The notes: generated from the sequence alone by a model not told the origin. Counted from the stretch's first letter, positions 36,376 through 45,322 are shown. The stretch: DNA of 64,000 bases from Aequorivita sinensis (GCF_006346335.1 NZ_VDMC01000002.1:372001-436000), one strand, 5' to 3'. Numbers and translations are program-made.

Positions 36376-37317
36376 GAAGTTGGAAGATGGAGGTTGGAAG
36401 TTAGAAGTTGGAGGTTGGAGGCTAGACGTTAAGTCTCGGCTCTTGGTTCTGGTGGTGAGAGATGAGAGATTAGTTGGTAGTTGATAATTTTTAGGTTGTA
36501 GTGAAAGGATAAATTTCAAATGCCAAATCCCAAAATCGTAAATCATCTTTCATAATTCTGCATTCTGAATTAACAATTAATAAGAGATGGGAGATTTGAG
36601 ATGCTAGAGGTTAGACACTGATTCTAGTCTTTAGCCTCAAGTTTCTTTCTCTTGTGAAAAGTACAAAGTGAAGAATAAATTCTAAACAACAAATTCCAAA
36701 ATCATAAATCTTCATTCATAATTAATAAGAGACGGGAGATTCGAGATTCGAGATTTGAGACTTGAGACGCTAGATGCTAGAGGCTAGATTCTAGACGTTA
36801 AGTCTTGGCTCTTGATTCTAGTGGTGAGAGACGAGAGATTAGTTGGTAGTTGGTAGTTTTTAGATTGTAGTGAAGGGATAAATTTCAAGTGCCAAATCCC
36901 AAAATCGTAAATCATCTTTCATAATTCTGTATTCTGAATTCATAATTAATAAGAGACGGGAGATTTGAGATGCTAGATGCTAAATGCTAGACGTTAAGTC
37001 TTGGCTCTTGGTTCTAGTGGTGAGAGATGAGAGATTAGTTGGTAGTTAGTAGTTTTTAGATTGTAGTGAAGGGATAAATTTCAAGTGCCAAATCCCAAAA
37101 TCATAAATCTTCATTCATAATTCGGCAATCTGAATTCATAATTAATAAGAGACGGGAGATTTGAGATGCTAGAGGTTAGACACTGATTCTAGTCTTTAGC
37201 CTCAAGTTTCTTTCTCTTGTTAAAAGTACAAAGTGAAGAATAAATTCTAAACAACAAATTCAAAATTCCAAATTACAAAATCATAATTCATAATTCTAAA
37301 TTCCTAATTCCTAATTC
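36376..37317. repeat. Intergenic repeat mosaic, blocks A and B
   Basis: 942 bp without a credible gene. Block A (from GACGTTAAGTCTTGGCTCTT) occurs three times, starting at about 36425, 36794 and 36990; copies 2 and 3 are directly adjacent with a 196 bp period. Block B (from GACACTGATTCTAGTC) occurs twice, at about 36614 and 37179, each following an A copy. Smaller words such as GAGATTCGAGATT, TGCTAGAGGCTAGA and CCTAATTCCTAATTC are repeated within and around them. The words are reverse complements of those in the 46.9-48.15 kb array. A 62-codon open frame here is a by-product of the repeats. Confidence 0.85.
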
Positions 37318-37812
37318 CTAATTCTGATATAGAAAAGATGCTATTGGAGTAAGGTCTAGATCGCCGTTTTCTTTGAAGTAATATTCTAAAATCATCTCAC
37401 CCCAGAATTTACCATCCGTAAAGTCGGCTTGAATCCATTTGTGGTTTAGGAATTTTACTTTATTTATCTTCATATCCCCATTCATACCTTCAAAAGGCAC
37501 CAATGGGTTATTCCCTTTCTGTAGATTGAAATCGTAGATTTTCTCAGAAATCATAGTCTCCACATCAGCAGCTTCATACCCTAACCTTTCTAAATAGGTC
37601 ATTGCATTCTCATTTCCTTGCAAGGTGAAGTAATTAAGATTGTGGTTTTCAAGACTAAGTACTTCTAAAGAATCTTCAGCTTTGTTTGCTCTTTCTCTAA
37701 GTTCTTCGATTTTGTTTTCTTGTCTTTCAAAAATTTTCTTCTGATTCATATACTGAAAAAGAATCAACAGTAGAACAAATAGAAACAGGTACAAATAAAT
37801 ATTCTTTCTCAT
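37318..37812 (-). CDS. Membrane-anchored coiled-coil protein, unknown
   Basis: 164 residues. One N-terminal span (IYLYLFLFVLLLILFQYM), a coiled coil about 27-58 (QENKIEELRERANKAEDSLEVLSLEN), then a compact domain ending KFWGEMILEYYFKENGDLDLTPIASFLYQ. Homologues in flavobacteria are common but their names are uninformative. It is 4 bp downstream of the PhnP-like gene on the same strand, so co-expressed. Predicted periplasmic domain. Confidence 0.75.
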   Translation of the reverse strand: MRKNIYLYLFLFVLLLILFQYMNQKKIFERQENKIEELRERANKAEDSLEVLSLENHNLNYFTLQGNENAMTYLERLGYEAADVETMISEKIYDFNLQKGNNPLVPFEGMNGDMKINKVKFLNHKWIQADFTDGKFWGEMILEYYFKENGDLDLTPIASFLYQN

Positions 37813-37816
37813 GTAA

Positions 37817-38593
37817 TTATATATTAATCTTTAGTGTATCGTAAGCCAAATGAACGTTTTTAGGAAGTTTCTTTTCTACTTCTTCATGAAAACCCATTAT
37901 ATGACTGATATGTGTAAAATACGTTTTTTCTGGTTTTATTTTTTCAACAAACTCTAGTGCTTCCGTTACATTAAAATGCGAATAGTGAGGTTCTTCGCGT
38001 AGCGCGTTTACTACCAAAACCTTAGTTCCCTTCACTTTTTCAATTTCTTCGTCGGATATCGTTTTTACATCGGTTAAATATGTAAAATCTTCAACGCGAA
38101 ATCCTAATACTGGAAGCTTATCGTGCATCGCTTCAATAGGAACAACTTTTTTCCCTCCAATGGTAAAAGGTGTATTCTTATCTATTTCAATTGCTTCAAT
38201 ACTTGGAGCACCTGGATATTTATTTTCTGTGGCAAAAATATATGCGAATCGTTCGCGAAGGGATTTAAAAACACGCTTATCCGCGTAAAAAGGCATAGTG
38301 CCATGTCTAAAATTAAAGGGGCGAATATCGTCTAAGCCTGCAGTATGGTCACTGTGTTCGTGAGTGATAAGAATACCATCTACTTTGGAAACATTTTCTC
38401 GAAGCATTTGATATCTGAAATCGGGCCCACAATCAATTACAAAATTATAATCATCCCAAGACATTAACGCAGAAACTCTTAAGCGTTTATCCTTGGGATC
38501 TTTACTTAAACAAACCTCGTGTTTACTCCCAATTACAGGGATTCCCTGAGATGTTCCAGTTCCTAAAAATGTAACCGTGATTTTAGATTTCAT
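37817..38593 (-). CDS. PhnP-like metallo-beta-lactamase hydrolase
   Basis: 258 residues. The metal motif HEHSDH is at 78-83, followed by GLDDIRPFN, typical of the PhnP group; YNFVIDCGPDFRYQM precedes it. PhnP is a cyclic phosphodiesterase, but no phosphonate genes are nearby, so the substrate here is open. Its promoter element ends five bases before the start, predicting a leaderless message. Confidence 0.88.
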   Translation of the reverse strand: MKSKITVTFLGTGTSQGIPVIGSKHEVCLSKDPKDKRLRVSALMSWDDYNFVIDCGPDFRYQMLRENVSKVDGILITHEHSDHTAGLDDIRPFNFRHGTMPFYADKRVFKSLRERFAYIFATENKYPGAPSIEAIEIDKNTPFTIGGKKVVPIEAMHDKLPVLGFRVEDFTYLTDVKTISDEEIEKVKGTKVLVVNALREEPHYSHFNVTEALEFVEKIKPEKTYFTHISHIMGFHEEVEKKLPKNVHLAYDTLKINI

Positions 38594-38598
38594 TCCCG

Positions 38599-38606
38599 CA
38601 AAAATA
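38599..38606 (-). promoter_or_regulatory. PhnP-like gene promoter -7 element TATTTTTG
   Basis: Reverse-strand TATTTTTG ends five bases before the ATG (38591-38593). No TTG at the usual distance. Leaderless transcript expected. Confidence 0.55.
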
Positions 38607-38618
38607 ATAGTATTTTTT

Positions 38619-38647
38619 TTGTTTACCTATTGTATTTACTACCTTTG
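38619..38647 (+). promoter_or_regulatory. Promoter TTG-N18-TACCTTTG of the 38673 gene
   Basis: TTG (38619-38621) and TACCTTTG (38640-38647), 18 bp spacing, leader about 20 nt. It is divergent from the PhnP-like promoter within 80 bp. Confidence 0.7.
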
Positions 38648-38672
38648 TTAATAAGAATTAATAGAACATACT

Positions 38673-40127
38673 ATGCCGGAATCCATACTAGGAGATAAGG
38701 AGTTTGAGAACATACCATCCATTAGAAGCAAAGCTTTAAGAATAAACCTTAATGAAAATATTTACGGCACTTTCGCTGAAATTGGTGCTGGACAAGAAAC
38801 TGTTCGAAACTTTTTTAGAGCTGGAGGTGCATCGGGAACTGTAGCTAAAACAATGTCGGCATACGACAAAGATTTTAGCGACGCTATTTATGGTGTTGAG
38901 GAAGACGGTAGGTACGTTACAGAGTCTAGACTACAAAAAATGCTTACACACGAATTCGATCTTATTGAAGAACGAATCGATCGTGTAAAACATCCCAATA
39001 GACTTTTCTTTGCTTTTGCAAACACTGTGGCAACAATAGATTTTGCTAAAAAATATAAAGGCCACGGTTGGGTAGGTCTTCGATTTCAAATAGACCCTAC
39101 CGAACCTTATAATGAAATCACACTTCATATTCGCTTTCACGAAAATGATGCACAATTGCAACAAGTAACCTTGGGAAAACTTGGAGTAAACCTTATTTAC
39201 GGCGCATATTACAAATACGATGAGCCTAATAAACTTTTACGATATTTATACGACCACATCGATCAAGATAAAATTGAAATAGATACGATAAACTTTTACG
39301 GTCCACGTTTTGAAAGTGTAGATAATAGGTTGATGAGTTTGCAGCTTATTAAAAATGGAATGACCGACGCTGTTATGTTTGATGCTAGTGGATATAACGT
39401 GTTACCCGCTAAAATTCTTTATAAGAAAAACATTCTAGCCCTACGTGGAAGTTTTAGACCTGTAACCAAGGTAAACATCGATATGTTTAAGCATTCTTAT
39501 GAAATGTTTTTAAATGAAAACAGAGTTGATAAGAATAAGACGGAGGTGATTTTTGAAATTACACTTTCTAATTTACGTGCCGATGGAGAGATTGATGAAG
39601 AAGACTTTATGGATAGAGCAAAACTACTTTGTTCGTTAGGCCATACAGTTATGATTTCAAACTTTCAGGAATACTACAAGCTGGTTGAATATTTCGCGCG
39701 TTACACCAAATTGCGAATGGGTCTAGCGATGGGCGTAAGTAATTTGATTGATATTTTTGATGAAAAATACTATCGTCACTTAAGCGGGGGAATTCTTGAA
39801 GCTTTTGGAAAATTATTCTTTAAAGACCTTAAGGTTTATTTATACCCAATGAAAGATTCTGAAACCGGGGAGTATATAAATAGTGAAAACCTAAAAGTTC
39901 ATCCACGAATGAAGGAGTTGTACAAATTCTTTAAATACAACGGAAAAGTTGTAGATATTAAAGATTACAATCCAGAACACATGGATATTTTTTCAAGAGA
40001 AGTCTTACAGATGATTGAAGAAAACAAAGACGGCTGGGAAGAAATGTTACCAGCCGGTGTCTCTGAAACTATTAAGAAAAAGAGATTATTTAACTATAAT
40101 CCCCATTCCGAAGAAATAAAAGATTAA
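38673..40127 (+). CDS. Conserved Bacteroidota protein, unknown
   Basis: 484 residues, soluble, no signal peptide. Well-conserved blocks by recollection are NLNENIYGTFAEIGAGQETVRNFF, GAYYKYDEPNKLLRYLYDHI, LALRGSFRPVTKVNIDMF and LYPMKDSETGEYINSENL. Such proteins are sometimes labelled nicotinate-nucleotide adenylyltransferase in databases, but no (H/T)xGH nucleotidyltransferase motif is visible, so I do not accept that name. The 3' end overlaps the convergent bcp gene by four bases. Function unknown, probably cytoplasmic. Confidence 0.8.
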   Translation: MPESILGDKEFENIPSIRSKALRINLNENIYGTFAEIGAGQETVRNFFRAGGASGTVAKTMSAYDKDFSDAIYGVEEDGRYVTESRLQKMLTHEFDLIEERIDRVKHPNRLFFAFANTVATIDFAKKYKGHGWVGLRFQIDPTEPYNEITLHIRFHENDAQLQQVTLGKLGVNLIYGAYYKYDEPNKLLRYLYDHIDQDKIEIDTINFYGPRFESVDNRLMSLQLIKNGMTDAVMFDASGYNVLPAKILYKKNILALRGSFRPVTKVNIDMFKHSYEMFLNENRVDKNKTEVIFEITLSNLRADGEIDEEDFMDRAKLLCSLGHTVMISNFQEYYKLVEYFARYTKLRMGLAMGVSNLIDIFDEKYYRHLSGGILEAFGKLFFKDLKVYLYPMKDSETGEYINSENLKVHPRMKELYKFFKYNGKVVDIKDYNPEHMDIFSREVLQMIEENKDGWEEMLPAGVSETIKKKRLFNYNPHSEEIKD

Positions 40128-40579
40128 TCTTCCAGGATTTGAGCTGCGTGATCTTTAGTTTTTACTTTATCAATTACGCGCTCTATTATACCTTCTTCAT
40201 TAATTATGAAAGTTTTGCGGTGAATACCATCGTATTCTCTCCCCATAAACTTTTTTGGACCCCAAACTCCAAATCCATTAAGCACCTCTTTATTTTCATC
40301 GGCTAATAGAGGAAATGGCAATTTGTACTTTTCTTTAAAATTTGTTTGACGCTTTTCACTATCGGCGCTTACTCCTAAAAGCTCGTAACCTTGATCTTGT
40401 AGCGCTTGATAATTATCTCTCAAATTGCAAACCTCTGCCGTACAACCAGGTGTACTAGCTTTTGGATAGAAAAAAACCACCCATTTTTTACCTTTATAAT
40501 CCTCAGACGATATAGGATTTCCACTTTGATCGTTAACTTTAAAATTTGGCGCCTTATCGCCGGCTTGTAATGTTTTCAT
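40124..40579 (-). CDS. bcp: Thioredoxin-dependent thiol peroxidase
   Basis: 151 residues, peroxiredoxin of the Bcp/PrxQ group. Peroxidatic Cys46 in ASTPGCTAE and a second cysteine, Cys51, five residues later form the intramolecular disulfide type. The PxxxT/S(x)xC active site and the GVWGPKKFMG loop are as in E. coli Bcp. It detoxifies peroxides using thioredoxin. Convergent with the 38673 gene; its 5' end contains the promoter of the divergent nth gene. Confidence 0.95.
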   Translation of the reverse strand: MKTLQAGDKAPNFKVNDQSGNPISSEDYKGKKWVVFFYPKASTPGCTAEVCNLRDNYQALQDQGYELLGVSADSEKRQTNFKEKYKLPFPLLADENKEVLNGFGVWGPKKFMGREYDGIHRKTFIINEEGIIERVIDKVKTKDHAAQILED

Positions 40580-40593
40580 TATCCTTATTTTTG
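40565..40593 (+). promoter_or_regulatory. nth promoter TTG-N18-TATTTTTG
   Basis: TTG (40565-40567) lies inside the bcp start region and TATTTTTG is at 40586-40593; spacing 18 bp and leader about 11-16 nt. Confidence 0.65.
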
Positions 40594-40609
40594 TATAAAA
40601 GTACTTAAA

Positions 40610-41269
40610 ATGACAAAGAAAGAAAAGGTTGAATTCGTTATAGATACGTTAAACAACCTTTACCCACAAATACCTGTACCGCTAGATCACAAGGATCCGT
40701 ACACATTATTAATCGCGGTATTGCTATCGGCGCAAAGCACAGATGTACGAGTTAATCAAATCACACCCTTGCTGTTTGAAGTTGCCGATAATCCGTACGA
40801 TATGGTTAAACTCTCTGTTGAAGAAATAAGAGAAATAATTAAACCCGTAGGGCTATCTCCTATGAAATCAAAAGGAATACACGGTCTTTCTCAGATATTG
40901 ATTGAAAAATACAACGGTGTAGTTCCGGCAGATATAGAATTATTAAAAACTTTCCCAGCCGTAGGACATAAAACTGCTAGCGTTGTTGTAAGCCAAGCGT
41001 TTAATATTCCAGCGTTTCCTGTAGATACACATATACACAGACTAATGTATCGCTGGGGCTTTTCTAACGGGAAAAATGTAGTGCAGACTGAAAAAGATGC
41101 GAAGCGGTTATTTCCTAAAGATTTATGGAATAAACTTCACCTTCAAATGATCTGGTATGGAAGGCAATACTCCCCTGCTCGCGGATGGAACTTAGACAAA
41201 GATATCATCACAAAAACAATTGGCAGGAAATCGGTAATTAACGAGTATTGGAATAAGAAAAAGAAGTAA
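40610..41269 (+). CDS. nth: Endonuclease III without iron-sulfur cluster
   Basis: 219 residues. Helix-hairpin-helix and catalytic residues are intact: Lys121 in FPAVGHKTAS and Asp139 in FPVDTHIHRL, so the glycosylase/lyase fold should work. The protein contains no cysteine at all; the C-terminal C-x6-C-x2-C-x5-C cluster of E. coli Nth is missing and the chain ends IGRKSVINEYWNKKKK. Removes oxidised pyrimidines in base-excision repair. Divergent from bcp, linking two oxidative-damage genes. Confidence 0.93.
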   Translation: MTKKEKVEFVIDTLNNLYPQIPVPLDHKDPYTLLIAVLLSAQSTDVRVNQITPLLFEVADNPYDMVKLSVEEIREIIKPVGLSPMKSKGIHGLSQILIEKYNGVVPADIELLKTFPAVGHKTASVVVSQAFNIPAFPVDTHIHRLMYRWGFSNGKNVVQTEKDAKRLFPKDLWNKLHLQMIWYGRQYSPARGWNLDKDIITKTIGRKSVINEYWNKKKK

Positions 41270-41334
41270 ATATTATACTGTTTTTCAGATTCAACTTCAG
41301 CGTAAATTTTGAGAAGATTGAAATTCTAAGACAT

Positions 41335-41370
41335 AAAAAAACCCTGAAATTTTTGTTTCAGGGCTTTTCC
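41335..41370. terminator. Bidirectional terminator between nth and the 50-residue gene
   Basis: Stem CCCTGAAA (41342-41349) with TTTCAGGG (41356-41363), six-base loop. A run of A on the left gives a strong T tail on the minus strand; the plus side has CTTTTCC. Confidence 0.85.
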
Positions 41371-41375
41371 AAAGT

Positions 41376-41528
41376 TTAGTTAAGAAGTGCTTCAAACTTC
41401 TTGTTTTGGTAATCTATAACACTTAAAGCCATCGAATAATCCAGAAGAAATTTTATGGTTTCTTCTTTTGGAACGAGATTTTTATTCACGTCGTCCACAC
41501 GTGATATTTTAGAGTAAAATTTTTGCAT
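41376..41528 (-). CDS. Conserved small protein of 50 residues
   Basis: A short open frame reading MQKFYSKISRVDDVNKN to KKFEALLN. Evidence that it is real: a good intrinsic terminator directly follows the stop on the same strand, it lies in the same orientation upstream of nothing else it could serve, and I recall similar ~50-residue proteins in flavobacteria (MQKFY..ISRVDD, PKEETI.FLL.YS). No signal peptide or membrane span. It is 59 bp downstream of the sigma factor gene and may share its transcript. Function unknown. Confidence 0.7.
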   Translation of the reverse strand: MQKFYSKISRVDDVNKNLVPKEETIKFLLDYSMALSVIDYQNKKFEALLN

Positions 41529-41587
41529 AGATTCTTGTTGTTTAATGGTTTATTCCCAAATAACGCAACAAAAATCATATTATTGTA

Positions 41588-42172
41588 TCAATTGGTTAAT
41601 ATAATATTATGTTTATCAATTACTTTCCTCAAATTTATCAGGGCATATCGCATTCTACCCAAGGCAGTATTAATGCTAACACCCGTTTGCTCGCTAATTT
41701 CCTTAAAGCTCATGTCTTTATACATACGCATAATTAAAACTTCTTTTTGATCTTCAGGAAGTTCTTCAATCAATCTTCGGACATCATCTTCTACCTGTCC
41801 TTTAATAATTTGTTTTTCAACATTTAAAGAACTGTCACTTAAAACAGAAAAAATATTGAAATCATTATTATTCTCGAATTTAGGCATGCGATTGCTTTTT
41901 CTGAAATGGTCTATTACCAAGTTATGTGCTATTCGCATAACCCAGGGAAGAAATTTTCCTTCCTCATTATAACCACCTTTTTTAAGTGTTTTAATAACCT
42001 TAATAAAAGTGTCCTGAAATATATCTTCAGATATATCTCTGTCGTAGACCTTTGAATAAATAAAGCTGTAAATTCTTTGTTTGTGACGTGTTATTAACTC
42101 GCCAAGTGCAGATTCATTACCCTTAATATAAGCGCTTACCAAAAACGCGTCAGTGTTCGTTTGTTGCTTCAT
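41588..42172 (-). CDS. ECF-type RNA polymerase sigma factor
   Basis: 194 residues from the ATG at 42170-42172; the open frame extends ten codons upstream from a TTG but that segment is unlike the family. Region 2 (ALGELITRHKQRIYSFIYSKVYDRDISEDIFQDTFIKVIKTL) and region 4 (LPEDQKEVLIMRMYKDMSFKEISEQTGVSINTALGRMRYALINLRKVI) are clear. No anti-sigma gene is adjacent. Related sigma factors in flavobacteria are conserved next to uvrA, as here (divergent, 240 bp). Regulon unknown. Confidence 0.88.
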   Translation of the reverse strand: MKQQTNTDAFLVSAYIKGNESALGELITRHKQRIYSFIYSKVYDRDISEDIFQDTFIKVIKTLKKGGYNEEGKFLPWVMRIAHNLVIDHFRKSNRMPKFENNNDFNIFSVLSDSSLNVEKQIIKGQVEDDVRRLIEELPEDQKEVLIMRMYKDMSFKEISEQTGVSINTALGRMRYALINLRKVIDKHNIILTN

Positions 42173-42388
42173 ACCAATACTTACTAAATAAATAAACAAC
42201 AATGATTTGGTTGTTTAATAAAATGTTTATTTGTTAAAAGTAAAGGTCAGCTATAGGCAATAATTTATAATTAAGACGTTGTAAAGCGTAAATATAACAA
42301 CATTCGCTTCACAAAAGCAAAAAAATGCTTAAAATTTTCTATAATAAATAATAATATCGGCAAAAGTGTGTTGCTTAAACCTATATAG

Positions 42389-42396
42389 TATCTTTG
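42389..42396 (+). promoter_or_regulatory. uvrA promoter -7 element TATCTTTG
   Basis: Exact TAnnTTTG match 15 bp before the GTG start of uvrA. The only TTG upstream (42371-42373) is 15 bp away, short for the consensus. Confidence 0.55.
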
Positions 42397-42411
42397 CAAT
42401 CCCGATAGCAG

Positions 42412-45210
42412 GTGGAAATAAAAAAGAAAGATATTACATTGAAAACAGAAACTGTAGATACTAAGAACAACATCCTTATTCAAGGGGCAAAGCTTCACAA
42501 TCTAAAAAATATAACGGTTGCTATACCCCGTAATAAACTGGTGGTTATTACCGGACTTTCTGGAAGTGGTAAATCCAGTTTGGCATTCGATACGCTTTAC
42601 GCTGAAGGGCAACGCCGCTATGTAGAAAGCCTTTCGAGTTATGCTCGTCAGTTTTTAGGAAGATTGGACAAGCCTAAAGTTGATTCTATTAAAGGTATTT
42701 CTCCTGCCATTGCCATTGAACAAAAGGTAAATTCAACAAATCCAAGGTCTACCGTAGGTACTTCCACCGAAATTTATGATTACCTTAAATTACTTTACAC
42801 GCGAATTGGGAAAACAATTTCTCCAATTTCAGGAAGAGAAGTAAAAAAGGACACCACTTCCGATGTAATAAAATTTATCAAGACCTTTTCAGAAGGCGAA
42901 AAATTATTGCTCCTTGCTCCTGTTCATCTTGAAGAAGGACGAACAATGGAAAATAAAATTCAAGCCCTAGCGCAACAAGGTTATGCTCGTGTAAAGGTTA
43001 AAGATGAAGTGATACGCATAGATGAGTTGAAATCTTTTCCAGAGAAAATTGATGTTGTTGTAGATCGCGTTATTACAAAAAATGAAGAAGATTTTTACAA
43101 CCGTCTTGCCGATGCAGTTGAAATAGCCTTTTTTGAAGGTAAAGGTGAACTGTATATCGAGGAGCTATCTTCTAAAAAAATCACTGAATTTAACAATCGT
43201 TTTGAAGCTGATGGAATGTCGTTTATGGAACCCAACGCTCACTTGTTTAGCTTTAACAATCCTTATGGCGCTTGTCCCGTTTGTGAAGGTTATGGCGATG
43301 TAATTGGGATAGACGAAGATTTAGTAATTCCAAATACTGCTCTTTCTGTTTACGAAAATGCTATTTTTCCTTGGCGAGGTGAAAGCATGAGCTGGTATCG
43401 AGATCAGTTGGTAAATAGCGCTTATAAATTCGATTTTCCTATTCACAAACCTTGGTTTCAACTTACTGATGAACAGAAACAATTGGTTTGGAAGGGGAAT
43501 AAACATTTTGAAGGCTTAAACTCATTTTTTTCATTTTTAGAATCGAAGAGTTATAAAATTCAAAATCGAGTAATGTTATCACGTTACCGAGGAAAAACGA
43601 AATGTGCTACTTGTAAAGGAAAACGACTTCGGCCTGAAGCTAGCTACATAAAAATAAACAATACTTCAATTCAAGAATTAGTTGAACTACCACTTGATAA
43701 GCTTGCCAATTTCTTTAAAAATCTTGAATTATCAGAATACGATGCTAAGGTAGGAAAGCGCTTATTATTGGAAATTAACAATCGCATTAGCTTTTTAAGA
43801 GATGTTGGTTTAGGCTACTTAACTCTTAATCGTAAATCGAATACACTTTCTGGTGGAGAGTCGCAACGAATAAACCTCGCTACATCCTTAGGAAGCAGCT
43901 TGGTAGGTTCGATGTATATATTGGATGAACCTAGCATCGGATTACATCCAAAAGATACAGAAAGGCTTATTGTAGTTTTGAAGGCATTACGCGATTTAGG
44001 AAATACGGTGATTGTAGTAGAACACGATGAAGATATTATGAAAGCCGCCGATCAGATTATAGACATCGGCCCTGAAGCTGGAACATTTGGAGGTGAAGTG
44101 GTGGCTCAAGGAAATTATAAAGAGATACTAAAATCTGATTCGCTTACTGCAAAATACCTCAATGGCGAGATGGAAATTGAAGTTCCGAAGAAACGCCGGA
44201 CGTCCAAAAATAAAATTTCTATTACCGGCGCTAGACAGAACAATTTAAAAAACATCGATATTACCTTTCCGCTCAATGTTTTTACAGCGGTAACTGGTGT
44301 TTCTGGAAGTGGAAAAAGCACCTTGGTTAAAAAAATACTATACCCTGCCCTACTGCGTGAAATTGGTGGTTATGGTGAAAAACCTGGTCAGTTTTCAGAA
44401 ATTACAGGGGATTTCAATACCATAAAAAGTATAGAATTTATAGATCAAAACCCAATCGGTCGTTCTAGCCGAAGTAATCCAGTTACCTATATTAAGGCGT
44501 ACGATGATATTCGAAATCTCTTCGCCTCACAAAAACTATCGGACATACGCGGATTTAAACCAAAACATTTCTCATTTAACGTAGATGGCGGTCGATGCGA
44601 AACCTGTAAAGGTGAAGGGGAAGTAACTGTAGAAATGCAGTTTATGGCCGATGTACATTTAGTATGTGATACCTGTAATGGCAAGCGCTTCAAAAAAGAA
44701 GTCTTAGAAGTTACATTTCAAGATAAAAATATAGACGATGTTTTAAGCATGACGGTTGATGATGCTGTAGCCTTTTTTGGCAAACATGCACAGTCAAAAA
44801 TAGCTGCAAAACTACAGCCACTACAAGATGTTGGACTTGGGTACGTTCAATTAGGACAAAGCTCTTCTACCCTTTCAGGAGGAGAAGCGCAACGTATTAA
44901 ACTCGCTTCATTTCTGGTAAAAGGAACTTCAAAAGAAAAAACTGTATTTATTTTTGATGAACCTACTACGGGGCTGCATTTTCACGATATTAAAAAGCTA
45001 CTCGCTTCCTTTTATGCTTTATTAGAAAAAGGACATACAGTAATTGTTGTAGAACACAACCAAGACCTTATTAAATGCGCCGACTATATTATAGACCTGG
45101 GTCCTGAAGGAGGAGAAAATGGAGGACAAATTGTAGCTCAAGGCACTCCAGAAGAGGTAGTAAAAAGCAAAGAATCATTTACAGCTGCATATTTAAAAGA
45201 GAAGCTATAA
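42412..45210 (+). CDS. uvrA: Excinuclease ABC subunit A
   Basis: 932 residues. Damage-recognition ATPase of nucleotide excision repair. Two ABC modules: Walker A GLSGSGKSS near residue 45 and GVSGSGKST near 630; signatures LSGGESQRINLA and LSGGEAQRIKLA. Zinc-binding pairs CPVCEGYG/CATCKGKR and CETCKGEGE/CDTCNGKR are intact. Starts at GTG (VEIKKKDITLKTE); the promoter element 15 bp upstream supports this start. The gene is divergent from the sigma factor and ends at a strong terminator. Confidence 0.97.
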   Translation: MEIKKKDITLKTETVDTKNNILIQGAKLHNLKNITVAIPRNKLVVITGLSGSGKSSLAFDTLYAEGQRRYVESLSSYARQFLGRLDKPKVDSIKGISPAIAIEQKVNSTNPRSTVGTSTEIYDYLKLLYTRIGKTISPISGREVKKDTTSDVIKFIKTFSEGEKLLLLAPVHLEEGRTMENKIQALAQQGYARVKVKDEVIRIDELKSFPEKIDVVVDRVITKNEEDFYNRLADAVEIAFFEGKGELYIEELSSKKITEFNNRFEADGMSFMEPNAHLFSFNNPYGACPVCEGYGDVIGIDEDLVIPNTALSVYENAIFPWRGESMSWYRDQLVNSAYKFDFPIHKPWFQLTDEQKQLVWKGNKHFEGLNSFFSFLESKSYKIQNRVMLSRYRGKTKCATCKGKRLRPEASYIKINNTSIQELVELPLDKLANFFKNLELSEYDAKVGKRLLLEINNRISFLRDVGLGYLTLNRKSNTLSGGESQRINLATSLGSSLVGSMYILDEPSIGLHPKDTERLIVVLKALRDLGNTVIVVEHDEDIMKAADQIIDIGPEAGTFGGEVVAQGNYKEILKSDSLTAKYLNGEMEIEVPKKRRTSKNKISITGARQNNLKNIDITFPLNVFTAVTGVSGSGKSTLVKKILYPALLREIGGYGEKPGQFSEITGDFNTIKSIEFIDQNPIGRSSRSNPVTYIKAYDDIRNLFASQKLSDIRGFKPKHFSFNVDGGRCETCKGEGEVTVEMQFMADVHLVCDTCNGKRFKKEVLEVTFQDKNIDDVLSMTVDDAVAFFGKHAQSKIAAKLQPLQDVGLGYVQLGQSSSTLSGGEAQRIKLASFLVKGTSKEKTVFIFDEPTTGLHFHDIKKLLASFYALLEKGHTVIVVEHNQDLIKCADYIIDLGPEGGENGGQIVAQGTPEEVVKSKESFTAAYLKEKL

Positions 45211-45280
45211 TTTCTCTAATTTGGCATACTATTTGAAATTAAACCAACAGAAACTTTTAGTTTTTGGTTGGTTAGTTTTA

Positions 45281-45322
45281 AAAACCCGTTGCAAATGGTA
45301 ATTCATTTCAGCGGGTTTTTTT
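45281..45322 (+). terminator. Intrinsic terminator of uvrA
   Basis: Stem of about 14 pairs with one wobble and one bulge (AACCCGTTGCAAATG with its partner at 45304-45317), followed by seven T. Confidence 0.85.

Noticed and set aside
36358-36546. 62-codon minus-strand open frame
   Set aside because: Its translation is made of repeated words (QPPTSNFQPPSSNF) produced by the mosaic, and it overlaps the esterase end.
38673-40127. Nicotinate-nucleotide adenylyltransferase
   Set aside because: No (H/T)xGH motif and more than double the length of that enzyme.
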